NCBI RefSeq assembly: GCF_001761385.1
Contig: NZ_CP017476.1
Span: 372,001 to 436,000, forward strand
Direction: 5' to 3'
DNA from: Hydrogenophaga crassostreae
GTDB taxonomy: Bacteria > Pseudomonadota > Gammaproteobacteria > Burkholderiales > Burkholderiaceae_C
Length of the DNA stretch: 64,000 bases
Shown here in pieces: positions 1-7,487 of this stretch (position 1 is the stretch's first letter; each line of letters begins with the position of its first letter). Under the pieces are notes generated by a model, which saw only the letters and a list, made by a program, of their open reading frames with translations, was not told where the DNA came from and made no database searches. The translations under genes and the position numbers were made by a program.

Positions 1-1
1 G

Positions 2-262
2 GTGTTGCTCAAACAGCAGGTCGCCGATCTGGAGCGTGAGCGGGCCGCTCGGCAAGACGCCCTGACCCATGAGTTTGATGTGCCGGAGGGCTTGGGCGTA
101 ACGTCAAAGACCCTGCAGATGGTCTTGAATGCGCAAGTGCTTGAGCTGGAGGAAGCCATGGCCCTGATGGACCAGGACCTGGAGCATCTGCAATCCGATG
201 CGGGATTCAAGCGCTGGCTCAGGCAGCAGCAGGCCGTGGCCAGCCTGCTCAAACTCGCCTGA
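2..262 (+). CDS. C-terminal part of an unknown, mainly helical protein (partial)
   Basis: The frame is open to the window edge, so the true start probably lies upstream; the GTG at position 2 is only the first usable start codon and no ribosome binding site can be seen. The visible 86 codons are rich in Leu, Glu, Gln and Ala. They suggest two or three amphipathic helices, possibly coiled coil, with a Lys/Arg/Trp-containing end. I do not recognise a family. The gene converges with the relic and nitronate monooxygenase on the other strand. Confidence 0.5.
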   Translation: MLLKQQVADLERERAARQDALTHEFDVPEGLGVTSKTLQMVLNAQVLELEEAMALMDQDLEHLQSDAGFKRWLRQQQAVASLLKLA

Positions 263-275
263 AGCACGGCACCGA

Positions 276-471
276 TCAGTTGACGGGAAAGGCGCAGCGG
301 TGCTTGACCCCGGCAATCTCGCCTTCGTGTCTGGCGACCGGCGTTCACGGCGTTGAAGCCCAGTCAACCCGATCGGGTCAAGACCCGTGCACGCATCTGC
401 GCGACCATGGCGTTGTACCCGGCATCGGACTGGCACACGCTGGCGCGAAAAATCACGGCGAACACGAAGGG
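276..471 (-). pseudogene. Relic of an antibiotic-biosynthesis-monooxygenase (ABM) domain gene
   Basis: The minus strand just past the nitronate monooxygenase encodes a stretch that looks like the ABM ferredoxin-like fold: FVFAVIF, then D-A-G-Y-N-A-M-V-A-Q-M, then R-S-G, an in-frame TGA at 364-366, and L-G-F-N-A-V directly after it. Homologues, as I remember them, have FAVIF, GYxAM and G-x-LG-x-x-x-V at this spacing. After about position 340 the likeness moves to another frame (H-E-G-E-I-A, then V-K-H) that ends at a TGA at 276-278. A stop and a frameshift or deletion therefore break the gene. No good start codon remains, and its 5' end overlaps the end of the neighbouring gene, as in a former operon. 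The family call is from memory of the motif pattern. Confidence 0.45.
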
Positions 472-1514
472 CCAAAGCCATGCAGCAGCTGGTGGGTGAT
501 GTCCGCAGCGGCCAGGCTTTGACAAGCACTGGCGTTTTGCCCGGCCCAGAGGGGAGAGAAGTCGCCACGGCCTTGCGCTTCCCAATGAGCCCGCAGCGGG
601 CCGATGGCTGCGGTGGCAAGAGGGAAGGCCGGTGCGGTGGGGCACATGCCGCCCAGCTCGCGAACCACGCGGTTGGCGATGCTGCGCGCCGGGCGGCCTG
701 AAAACACATTGGTGAGCGCCGTGTGTTGCGCAGCGGGGCTTTGCAACGCATGGCGGTGGATGCTGCTGGTGGTGGCTTCATCGCTGCACAGATAGGCGGT
801 GCCCACTTGCACGCCGCTGGCGCCGAGCGCCATGGCCGCGCGCACGCCGTCTGCGGTGGCGATGCCACCGGCTGCAATCACGGGCAGCTTTACCGCCGCC
901 ACGATTTGCGGCAGCAGCGCGAATGTGCCGATCTGGGTTGACACGTCGTCACATAAATACATGCCCCGGTGACCGCCAGCTTCCAGGCCTTGTGCGATCA
1001 CGGCATTGGCGCCATGGGCCTCTAGCCAGAGGGCCTCCTTCACGGTGGTGGCGCTGGACAGAACGACCGCACCCCAGGCTTTCACGCGCGCCAGCACATC
1101 GGGCGCCGGCAGGCCGAAATGGAAGCTCACGACGGGTGGGCGGAACGGCTCGATCAAATCGGCCACAGCGTGGCTGAAAGGCACGCGGCCAGCGCCTGCG
1201 GGAACCGCGTCGATATCCAGCCCTGCTTCCGCGTAGTAGGGCGCCAGCGTCTCGCGCCAGGCCGCATCGCGTGCGGCATCTGGTTCGGGGGTGGCATGGC
1301 AGAAGAAATTGAGGCTCACCGGGCGCGAAGTGCTTGCTCGCAGTGTTTTCAGTTCGTTCGTGAGCGCTTCGGGTGTGAGCATGGCGCAAGGCAGAGAGCC
1401 CAGGGCCCCGGTGTCGCTCACCGCAAGCGCCAAGGCCGAGCCCTGTACACCGGCCATGGGGGCCTGAACCAGGGGATGCTCAATGTTGAGCAGGGAAGTC
1501 AACTGGTTTTTCAT
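453..1514 (-). CDS. Nitronate monooxygenase (2-nitropropane dioxygenase family)
   Basis: The 353-residue protein fits the FMN-dependent nitronate monooxygenase TIM barrel, which oxidises alkyl nitronates such as propionate 3-nitronate to carbonyl compounds and nitrite in the cytoplasm. The N-terminal I-E-H-P-L-V-Q-A-P-M-A-G strand, the Q-G-L-E-A-G-G-H-R-G loop with the family histidine (around residue 180), and the A-A-G-G-I-A phosphate-binding segment followed by A-L-G-A-S-G-V-Q-V-G-T are all present. The length is normal for the family. It is transcribed away from hpaR. A link to the adjacent aromatic pathway is possible but not shown. Confidence 0.9.
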   Translation of the reverse strand: MKNQLTSLLNIEHPLVQAPMAGVQGSALALAVSDTGALGSLPCAMLTPEALTNELKTLRASTSRPVSLNFFCHATPEPDAARDAAWRETLAPYYAEAGLDIDAVPAGAGRVPFSHAVADLIEPFRPPVVSFHFGLPAPDVLARVKAWGAVVLSSATTVKEALWLEAHGANAVIAQGLEAGGHRGMYLCDDVSTQIGTFALLPQIVAAVKLPVIAAGGIATADGVRAAMALGASGVQVGTAYLCSDEATTSSIHRHALQSPAAQHTALTNVFSGRPARSIANRVVRELGGMCPTAPAFPLATAAIGPLRAHWEAQGRGDFSPLWAGQNASACQSLAAADITHQLLHGFGPSCSP

Positions 1515-1571
1515 GGCGCCATTGTGGCGCGCACAACAGGGTTGCCGTTGATCCGGGAAAACCCTGATTCC

Positions 1572-1600
1572 TTGCCTCGCGAAAAATCATTTAATATATT
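1572..1600 (+). promoter_or_regulatory. hpaR promoter (probably leaderless)
   Basis: TTGCCT (1572-1577), a 17-base spacer and TATATT (1595-1600) form a sigma-70-type promoter. A start seven to eight bases downstream falls on or next to the A of the hpaR ATG at 1608. No Shine-Dalgarno sequence lies before that ATG, so the message would be leaderless. Confidence 0.6.
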
Positions 1601-1607
1601 AAATAAT
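1586..1607. promoter_or_regulatory. Palindromic operator, probable HpaR site
   Basis: ATTTAATATATTAAAT at 1589-1604 is a perfect 16-base palindrome. Two more pairs match beyond one mismatch, giving a 22-base dyad. It covers the -10 element and abuts the hpaR start codon, as expected for autorepression by a MarR-family dimer. In a 60%+ GC genome an AT-only palindrome of this size stands out. Confidence 0.7.
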
Positions 1608-2087
1608 ATGAGCGAACCCACTCACTTTGTGCACCGCAACCTGCCCCGCCTTCTGCTCGAAGCGAGGGAGGCTGTGATGCAACACACCCGGCCCAGTCTG
1701 CGCGAGCATGGCCTGTCGGATCAGCAATGGCGTGTGTTGCGGGTGCTGGGCGAACACGCCAGCGACCCGGCGGGAGTGGAAACGGGGCGTGTGGCGCGAG
1801 AAGCGCTGCTGCTTGGTCCCAGCCTGACCGGGGTGCTCACGCGCATGGAACGCGATGGTCTGATCGAGCGCGAGCGCTGCCCGCAAGACGCGCGTCGCAC
1901 CGTCGTCAGAGCCACCCGCGCGGGCCTGACGCTGGTGAGCAACCTGTCCACCACCATCGAGGCCCACTACGCCTGGATGGAAAAGCGGCTGGGTGAAGCA
2001 CAGTTGGCGCAGCTGTATCTCTTGCTCGACAGTGTGATTGCCCTGGAACAACCCCTTGAAGCAGTAGAAAGCGACAAAGCCGAATGA
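1608..2087 (+). CDS. hpaR: MarR-family repressor of homoprotocatechuate degradation, HpaR
   Basis: The 159-residue protein is a MarR winged-helix dimer. It has an N-terminal helix with H-R-N-L-P-R-L-L-L-E-A-R-E, a recognition helix region L-L-G-P-S-L-T-G-V-L-T-R-M-E-R-D-G-L, and the wing motif R-x-x-x-x-Q-D-A-R-R-T. HpaR proteins repress the hpa meta-cleavage operon and are relieved by 4-hydroxyphenylacetate or homoprotocatechuate. The ATG at 1608 gives the family's normal N-terminus; a longer upstream frame would read through the promoter. The gene overlaps hpaG1 by four bases and leads the operon. Confidence 0.9.
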   Translation: MSEPTHFVHRNLPRLLLEAREAVMQHTRPSLREHGLSDQQWRVLRVLGEHASDPAGVETGRVAREALLLGPSLTGVLTRMERDGLIERERCPQDARRTVVRATRAGLTLVSNLSTTIEAHYAWMEKRLGEAQLAQLYLLLDSVIALEQPLEAVESDKAE

Positions 2088-2767
2088 ACAACCCTCTGGT
2101 TTCCCACTGGACACCCCGTGGCACCGTCTACGGGCCCTTGCTCAACTTCCAGCGCGAACACGCGTTGTGGGCACCGCGCATGAGTGAGGCGCCCTACAAA
2201 GCGCCGCCGCAGGCACCGGTGCTGTACATCAAGACCGCAAACACCTTTTCACCATCGGGCGGCACCGTGGTGTTGCCCCCAGGCGCCGAAGCGCTGGCGG
2301 TGGGCGCCACGATCGGACTGGTGATGGGTGAGCCGCTGCCGGGCTGCTCCAGACCACGCCTGAGCGCATTGGCGGGTTGTGTCTTGCTCAACGACTGGGC
2401 GGTGCCGCACGACAGCTACTTTCGCCCGCCGGTGAAATCGCGGTGTGCCGATGGCTTGCTGGGTGTGGGCGCGGCGCTGGCTCCCGTTCCCGTGGCATGG
2501 GACGGGTTGCAAATCGAGGTGCGCATCAACGGCGTCTGGAAGCAGACCGTGGCCCTGGCCGAACTGGTGCGCCCGGCCGCTCAACTGCTGGCCGATGTGG
2601 GCGAATTCATGACGTTGCAACCGGGAGATGTTTTGATGGTGGGCACCGATTGCCTGGAAGATGGCAGCCGCCCTTTGGCAAAAGCAGGCGACACGGTCGA
2701 AATCTCAGCCGCTGGCTTCAGGCCGGTGGTGCACACCGTCGTGAAAAACCTGGGAGCCGCAGCATGA
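2084..2767 (+). CDS. hpaG1: HpaG1: HHDD isomerase/OPET decarboxylase, N-terminal-type subunit
   Basis: This 227-residue protein belongs to the fumarylacetoacetate-hydrolase fold and corresponds to the N-terminal half of the fused enterobacterial HpaG. The HpaG pair decarboxylates 5-oxo-pent-3-ene-1,2,5-tricarboxylate and isomerises 2-hydroxyhepta-2,4-diene-1,7-dioate. Y-I-K-T-A-N-T-F near residue 50, D-W-A-V-P-H-D-S-Y and the late L-Q-P-G-D-V-L-M-V-G-T segment are typical. It overlaps hpaR and hpaG2 by four bases each, indicating translational coupling. HpaG is split into two genes here rather than fused. Confidence 0.88.
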   Translation: MNNPLVSHWTPRGTVYGPLLNFQREHALWAPRMSEAPYKAPPQAPVLYIKTANTFSPSGGTVVLPPGAEALAVGATIGLVMGEPLPGCSRPRLSALAGCVLLNDWAVPHDSYFRPPVKSRCADGLLGVGAALAPVPVAWDGLQIEVRINGVWKQTVALAELVRPAAQLLADVGEFMTLQPGDVLMVGTDCLEDGSRPLAKAGDTVEISAAGFRPVVHTVVKNLGAAA

Positions 2768-3558
2768 AGCACGCACGCATTGCCTGGGCCGGTGCCGTGC
2801 ACGACGCGGTTGAAAAAGAAGGTCAACTCGAACTGCTCACGCCAGCGTTTGCCGGGCGCAGGGTGGGTTTTGATGACGTCGTCTGGTTGCCGCCGCTCGC
2901 TCCGCTGCCCCGTCCCCGCACGATTCTGGCTTTGGGCCTCAACTACGCTGACCACGCGAAAGAACTCGAATTCAAACCACCCGTCGAGCCCCTGGCCTTC
3001 CTGAAGGGCGAAGCGTCATTGATCGGCCACCGCGCGTTCACGGTGCGCCCGAATGGGGTGAAGTTCATGCATTACGAGTGTGAGCTCGCGGTCGTGATCG
3101 GACGCGAAGCCCGGTGTGTGAAAAAGGACGATGCGCTGGATTTTGTGGGCGGTTACACCGTGGCCAACGACTACGCGATCCGCGACTACCTGGAGAACTG
3201 GTACCGGCCCAACCTGCGCGTGAAAAACCGCGATACCTGCACGCCCATCGGTCCCTGGCTGGTGGATGCCGCTGATGTGCCGGATCCACAAACCTTGGCC
3301 TTGCGCACCACGGTGAACGGCAAGCTGACCCAGCAAGGCAACACCCAGGACATGATCTTTGACGTGCCCACGCTGATCGAGTACTTCAGCGCCTTCATGA
3401 CGCTCATGCCTGGCGACCTGATCCTGACCGGCACGCCCGATGGTGTCGTCGATTGCCAGCCCGGGGATGTGATCGTCACGGAAATTGATGGCATCGGCGC
3501 CTTGACCAATACGATTACCCAAGAGCAAACGGGGTCGGATTCCGATTCAGGAAAGTAA
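2764..3558 (+). CDS. hpaG2: HpaG2: HHDD isomerase/OPET decarboxylase, C-terminal-type subunit
   Basis: This 264-residue protein has the fumarylacetoacetate-hydrolase fold. It shows L-G-L-N-Y-A-D-H-A, the metal-binding M-H-Y-E-C-E-L-A-V-V-I-G, G-Y-T-V-A-N-D-Y-A-I-R-D and the closing M-P-G-D-L-I-L-T-G-T-P-D-G-V. It matches the C-terminal half of fused HpaG and should work with HpaG1 on the decarboxylation and isomerisation steps. The ATG at 2764 overlaps the hpaG1 stop, which fixes the start. The C-terminal tail is Ser/Asp-rich and probably disordered. A 74-base gap follows before hpaE. Confidence 0.9.
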   Translation: MKHARIAWAGAVHDAVEKEGQLELLTPAFAGRRVGFDDVVWLPPLAPLPRPRTILALGLNYADHAKELEFKPPVEPLAFLKGEASLIGHRAFTVRPNGVKFMHYECELAVVIGREARCVKKDDALDFVGGYTVANDYAIRDYLENWYRPNLRVKNRDTCTPIGPWLVDAADVPDPQTLALRTTVNGKLTQQGNTQDMIFDVPTLIEYFSAFMTLMPGDLILTGTPDGVVDCQPGDVIVTEIDGIGALTNTITQEQTGSDSDSGK

Positions 3559-3632
3559 GCCCAAGGGCGAAAACCAAAGCGCAACGGAATCGGGCCCTGA
3601 CCCGTTTGCGTTGCAGCCGGAGAAAACGAACC

Positions 3633-5105
3633 ATGCAAATCAACCACCTCATCAATGGCAAACATGTCGCCAGCCGCGACACCTTCGAAACCATCAATCC
3701 GGCCACGCAAGAGGTGCTGGCCGAAGTGGCCGCAGGTGGCGAACAGGAAATCAACGCGGCGGTGCAAGCCGCGAAAGACGCTTTCCCCGCCTGGGCCGGA
3801 TTGCCGGCCACCGAGCGCGCGAAGAAGATTCGAGCGCTGGGCGATTTGATCGCCAAGCATGTGCCCGACATCGCGCAGATGGAAACGCGGGACACCGGGC
3901 AGACGATTTCCCAAACCGGCAAACAGCTGATCCCCCGTGCGTCCGACAACTTCTCGTACTTCGCCGAGATGTGCACCCGCGTGGACGGCCATACCTACCC
4001 CACGCCCACGCACTTGAACTACACGCTGTTTCACCCGGTTGGGGTGTGTGCGCTGATCAGCCCGTGGAACGTGCCTTTCATGACATCGACCTGGAAGGTC
4101 GCACCGTGTCTGGCCTTTGGCAACACGGCGGTGTTGAAGATGAGCGAGCTTTCGCCTTTGACCGCAGCGCGGTTGGGCGAGTTGGCGATGGAGGCGGGTA
4201 TTCCGGCCGGTGTGCTCAACGTCGTACACGGCATGGGCAAAGAGGCTGGCGAGCCGCTCTGTTCGCATCCCGACGTGCGTGCCATCTCGTTCACCGGCTC
4301 CACCGCCACGGGCAACCGCATCGTGCAGTCTGCGGGCCTGAAAAAGTTCAGCATGGAGCTCGGTGGCAAGAGCCCTTTCGTGATTTTCGACGACGCCGAT
4401 CTCGACCGCGCGCTGGATGCCGCGGTCTTCATGATCTTCAGCAACAACGGCGAGCGCTGCACGGCGGGTAGCCGCATCCTGGTGCAGCAAAGCATCTACG
4501 CCGACTTCGTGGCGAAGTTCACCGAGCGCGCCAGGCGCATCGTGGTCGGCGACCCGATGGACGAGAAAACCACCATCGGGCCCATGATCAGCCAGGCTCA
4601 TCTGGCCAAGGTGCGCAGCTACATCGAGCTGGGCCCGAAAGAGGGCGCCACGATGGTGTGCGGCGGCATTGATCGCCCAAGCTATGCGCCCGAGCTCGCG
4701 CCCGGTGTGCAAAAAGGCAACTTCGTCTGGCCCACCGTGTTCGCCGATGTGGACAACCGCATGCGCATTGCCCAGGAAGAAATCTTTGGCCCCGTCGCCT
4801 GCCTGATCCCGTTCAAGGACGAGGCCGATGCGATCCAGAAGGCCAACGACATTGCCTACGGCCTGTCCAGCTATGTGTGGACCGAAAACATTGGAAAAGC
4901 CCACCGCGTTGCCGCCGCGGTTGAAGCCGGCATGTGTTTTGTGAACAGCCAGAACGTGCGCGACCTGCGCCAACCCTTCGGCGGCAGCAAGGCCAGCGGC
5001 ACGGGACGCGAAGGTGGCACCTGGAGCTACGAGGTGTTCCTCGAACCGAAAAACGTAGCGGTGTCGATGGGGTCGCACCACATTCCACACTGGGGTGGAC
5101 TGTGA
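3633..5105 (+). CDS. hpaE: 5-carboxymethyl-2-hydroxymuconate semialdehyde dehydrogenase HpaE
   Basis: The 490-residue NAD-dependent aldehyde dehydrogenase oxidises the ring-cleavage semialdehyde to 5-carboxymethyl-2-hydroxymuconate. Glu242 in M-E-L-G-G-K-S-P and Cys276 in N-N-G-E-R-C-T-A-G are the catalytic pair. S-P-W-N-V-P-F and F-T-G-S-T-A-T-G form the cofactor site, and E-E-I-F-G-P-V follows. The ATG at 3633 sits behind a CCGGAGAA ribosome binding site; an upstream TTG start lacks one. It lies between hpaG2 and hpaD in the order of the catabolic operon. Confidence 0.94.
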   Translation: MQINHLINGKHVASRDTFETINPATQEVLAEVAAGGEQEINAAVQAAKDAFPAWAGLPATERAKKIRALGDLIAKHVPDIAQMETRDTGQTISQTGKQLIPRASDNFSYFAEMCTRVDGHTYPTPTHLNYTLFHPVGVCALISPWNVPFMTSTWKVAPCLAFGNTAVLKMSELSPLTAARLGELAMEAGIPAGVLNVVHGMGKEAGEPLCSHPDVRAISFTGSTATGNRIVQSAGLKKFSMELGGKSPFVIFDDADLDRALDAAVFMIFSNNGERCTAGSRILVQQSIYADFVAKFTERARRIVVGDPMDEKTTIGPMISQAHLAKVRSYIELGPKEGATMVCGGIDRPSYAPELAPGVQKGNFVWPTVFADVDNRMRIAQEEIFGPVACLIPFKDEADAIQKANDIAYGLSSYVWTENIGKAHRVAAAVEAGMCFVNSQNVRDLRQPFGGSKASGTGREGGTWSYEVFLEPKNVAVSMGSHHIPHWGGL

Positions 5106-5130
5106 ACCACCCCCGCGCCGCCTGCGGCGT

Positions 5131-5148
5131 CACCCCCTCAGGGGGGTG
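5131..5148. repeat. GC hairpin in the hpaE-hpaD spacer
   Basis: CACCCCC at 5131-5137 pairs with GGGGGTG across a short loop, next to a second small dyad (GCCGCCTGCGGC at 5117-5128). The surrounding 146-base spacer resembles the GC hairpin repeats at 13233 and 13786. There is no T tract, so it looks like an intergenic repeat rather than a terminator, though it may tune expression inside the operon. Confidence 0.45.
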
Positions 5149-5251
5149 GAACGTTGCGGGCCGGGAAAGCCGGACCCACCGCGCCCTGGGGTGGTCTCCT
5201 GCGTTGCTGGCGGACCTTCTTTGACACACTGTTTTTGAATGGAAAAAGCTC

Positions 5252-6178
5252 ATGGGAAAACTCGCACTCGTCGGGAAGATCACGCACGTTCCTTCGATGT
5301 ACCTCAGCGAGCTGCCTGGCCCGCGCCAGGGCACGCGGCAGGCCGCCATCGACGGCCATCTGGAAATTCGACGCCGCTGCCTTGAACTCGGCGTGGACAC
5401 CATTGTGGTGTTTGACACCCACTGGCTGGTCAACGCGAATTACCACATCAACTGCGCGCCCCACTTCCAGGGCAACTACACCAGCAACGAACTGCCGCAT
5501 TTCATCAGCAACATGGCCTATGAAATTCCTGGCAACCCGGTGCTCGGCAAATTGCTGGCCCAGGCGTGCAACGAACATGGCGTCGAGACACTGGCGCACG
5601 ATGCCACCACCCTCGCCCCCGAGTACGGCACCCTGGTGCCCATGCGCTACATGAATGCCGACCAGCATTTCAAGGCGGTCTCGGTGTCGGCTTTGTGCAC
5701 GGTGCACTACCTGAACGACAGCGCGCGCCTGGGCTGGGCCATGCGCAAAGCCGTGGAAGACCACTACGACGGCACCGTGGCCTTCCTCGCCAGCGGCTCC
5801 TTGAGCCACCGCTTTGCACAGAACGGCCTCGCGCCTGATTTTGCCCACCGCATCTGGAGCCCGTTTTTGGAGACGCTGGACAAACGGGTGGTCGAGATGT
5901 GGGAGCAGGGCGAGTGGAAAGATTTCTGCGAGATGCTGCCCGAGTACGCGGCCAAGGGCCATGGCGAAGGCTTCATGCACGACACTGCGATGATGCTGGG
6001 CGCGCTGGGCTGGAGCGAATACCAGGGCAATTGCGAAGTGCTCACCCCATATTTCGGCGCCTCGGGTACCGGGCAGATCAACGCTGTCTTTCCGGTCGAG
6101 CCGGTCACGGGTTCGGCCATTCCACTGGCCCAGGCTTCTCGCGCCGATGGCTACACCTCGGTTGCCACGCGCCTCTGA
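5252..6178 (+). CDS. hpaD: 3,4-dihydroxyphenylacetate 2,3-dioxygenase HpaD (LigB-type extradiol)
   Basis: The 308-residue protein is a class III (LigB-fold) extradiol dioxygenase. It uses non-haem Fe(II) to open homoprotocatechuate to 5-carboxymethyl-2-hydroxymuconate semialdehyde. I-T-H-V-P-S-M-Y at the N-terminus and F-D-T-H-W near residue 55 supply the two metal histidines expected for the fold, and the A-S-G-S-L-S-H-R loop near residue 190 fits the catalytic histidine region. It is followed after 14 bases by hpaF. The gene identity is strengthened by being flanked by hpaE and hpaF. Confidence 0.92.
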   Translation: MGKLALVGKITHVPSMYLSELPGPRQGTRQAAIDGHLEIRRRCLELGVDTIVVFDTHWLVNANYHINCAPHFQGNYTSNELPHFISNMAYEIPGNPVLGKLLAQACNEHGVETLAHDATTLAPEYGTLVPMRYMNADQHFKAVSVSALCTVHYLNDSARLGWAMRKAVEDHYDGTVAFLASGSLSHRFAQNGLAPDFAHRIWSPFLETLDKRVVEMWEQGEWKDFCEMLPEYAAKGHGEGFMHDTAMMLGALGWSEYQGNCEVLTPYFGASGTGQINAVFPVEPVTGSAIPLAQASRADGYTSVATRL

Positions 6179-6192
6179 CATTCGGATCCACC

Positions 6193-6642
6193 ATGCCTCA
6201 TCTCGTTGTTCTCTACACCCCCAACCTCGACAAGCCTGCCGCCGACGGAGGCCTCGACATGAGCGGCCTCTGCCGCGCCTTGTGCGACGCCATGCTCACC
6301 GTGCACGATGAGCAAGACCGCCAGGTGTTCCCCACCGGGGGCACGCGCGTGCTCGCCTACCCGGCGGCCCATTTCGCCCTGGCCGATGGTGGCGCCGCCG
6401 GTGAGGCGGCGGGCCAGGGCGGTGACTACGCATTTGTCTACATGAACCTGCGCATGGCCAAGGGCCGCAGCGCCGAGGTGCACCGGCGCGTGGGTGATGT
6501 GCTCGATGCCTGCGTGAAGCAGCGCTTCGCCGAGCAGCTCGCCAGGCGACCCATTGGCATCACCGTGCAAGTCGACGAAGGGCACGAAGTGGCCGATGCC
6601 AAAACCAGTTCCCTGCACCCCTTGTTTCAAAAAAAGGATTGA
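6193..6642 (+). CDS. hpaF: 5-carboxymethyl-2-hydroxymuconate isomerase HpaF
   Basis: The 149-residue protein belongs to the tautomerase superfamily (CHMI family) and isomerises 5-carboxymethyl-2-hydroxymuconate to its oxo form. Pro2 directly after Met1 is the general base of the family. M-N-L-R-M-A-K-G-R (residues 84-92) is the conserved charged segment. CHMI enzymes are usually about 125 residues. The extra length is mostly a Gly/Ala-rich insertion at residues 64-77, which probably forms a loop at the edge of the trimer. The start at 6193 is set by Pro2. Confidence 0.88.
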   Translation: MPHLVVLYTPNLDKPAADGGLDMSGLCRALCDAMLTVHDEQDRQVFPTGGTRVLAYPAAHFALADGGAAGEAAGQGGDYAFVYMNLRMAKGRSAEVHRRVGDVLDACVKQRFAEQLARRPIGITVQVDEGHEVADAKTSSLHPLFQKKD

Positions 6643-6646
6643 CCCC

Positions 6647-7474
6647 ATGTTGAGCCCCGAACGCATTGCCGAACTGGCCGCCGAACTGCTGCAATCGCAG
6701 CGCACGCGCGTCCAGGTCGAGCACTTCTCCAAGCGCTACCCGGAGATGACCGTCGAAGACGGTTACCGCATCGGCCGCGCCTGGGTCGATCTGGAAAAGG
6801 CGGAGGGGCGCAAGGTGATCGGCCACAAGATTGGTCTCACCAGCCGCGCCATGCAAATCGCCTCACAGATCACCGAGCCCGATTACGGCACCTTGCTGGA
6901 CCGCATGCTCTACACGGCCAAGGCGGGTGAAGTGCTGGACATTCCCATGGCGGACTTCATCCTGCCGCGTGTCGAAGTCGAGCTGGCCTTTGTGCTGAAG
7001 GCGCCGCTGACCGGTCCGAACGTCACGGTGGAAGACGTGCTGGCCGCGACCGATTACATGACACCCGCGATTGAAATCATCGACGCGCGCATTGAGCAGG
7101 CCGATCGCCACACCAAGGTGATGCGCAAGGTCTACGACACCATCAGCGACAACGCGGCCAACGCCGGCATCGTCATCGGCGCTGGCGACCCAGCTTTCAA
7201 GGCAGACCCGCGTGCGGTCAACCGGCCCTGGTGCGGGGCCATACTGCGGCAAAACGGCGTGGTCGAAGAAACCGGCCTGGCCGCCGGCGTGCAGGGTGAC
7301 CCGGCCATTGGCATCGCCTGGCTGGCCAATCGCCTCGCGCCTTGGGGTGAACGGCTGGAAGCGGGTGAAATCGTTCTCGCAGGTTCGTTCACGCGGCCTG
7401 TGGCAGCAAAAACCGGTGATCTGTTTGAAGCCGATTACGGCCCCCTCGGTTGTTTGCAATTCCGTTTCATTTGA
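6647..7474 (+). CDS. hpaH: 2-oxohept-4-ene-1,7-dioate hydratase HpaH
   Basis: The 275-residue enzyme is a member of the MhpD/HpaH hydratase family with a fumarylacetoacetate-hydrolase-like fold. It adds water to 2-oxohept-4-ene-1,7-dioate using Mg2+. Typical segments are G-H-K-I-G-L-T-S-R near residue 60, P-R-V-E-V-E-L-A-F near 105, with the metal-binding glutamates, and A-G-S-F-T-R-P near the C-terminus. It starts four bases after the hpaF stop, so translation is probably coupled. Confidence 0.93.
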   Translation: MLSPERIAELAAELLQSQRTRVQVEHFSKRYPEMTVEDGYRIGRAWVDLEKAEGRKVIGHKIGLTSRAMQIASQITEPDYGTLLDRMLYTAKAGEVLDIPMADFILPRVEVELAFVLKAPLTGPNVTVEDVLAATDYMTPAIEIIDARIEQADRHTKVMRKVYDTISDNAANAGIVIGAGDPAFKADPRAVNRPWCGAILRQNGVVEETGLAAGVQGDPAIGIAWLANRLAPWGERLEAGEIVLAGSFTRPVAAKTGDLFEADYGPLGCLQFRFI

Positions 7475-7487
7475 AGAAAGCCAGCCG

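Noticed and set aside
3186..5090. A 634-codon open frame opposite hpaE
   Set aside because: It mirrors hpaE codon structure, is His/Arg/Val-rich without domain motifs, and has no promoter or ribosome binding site.
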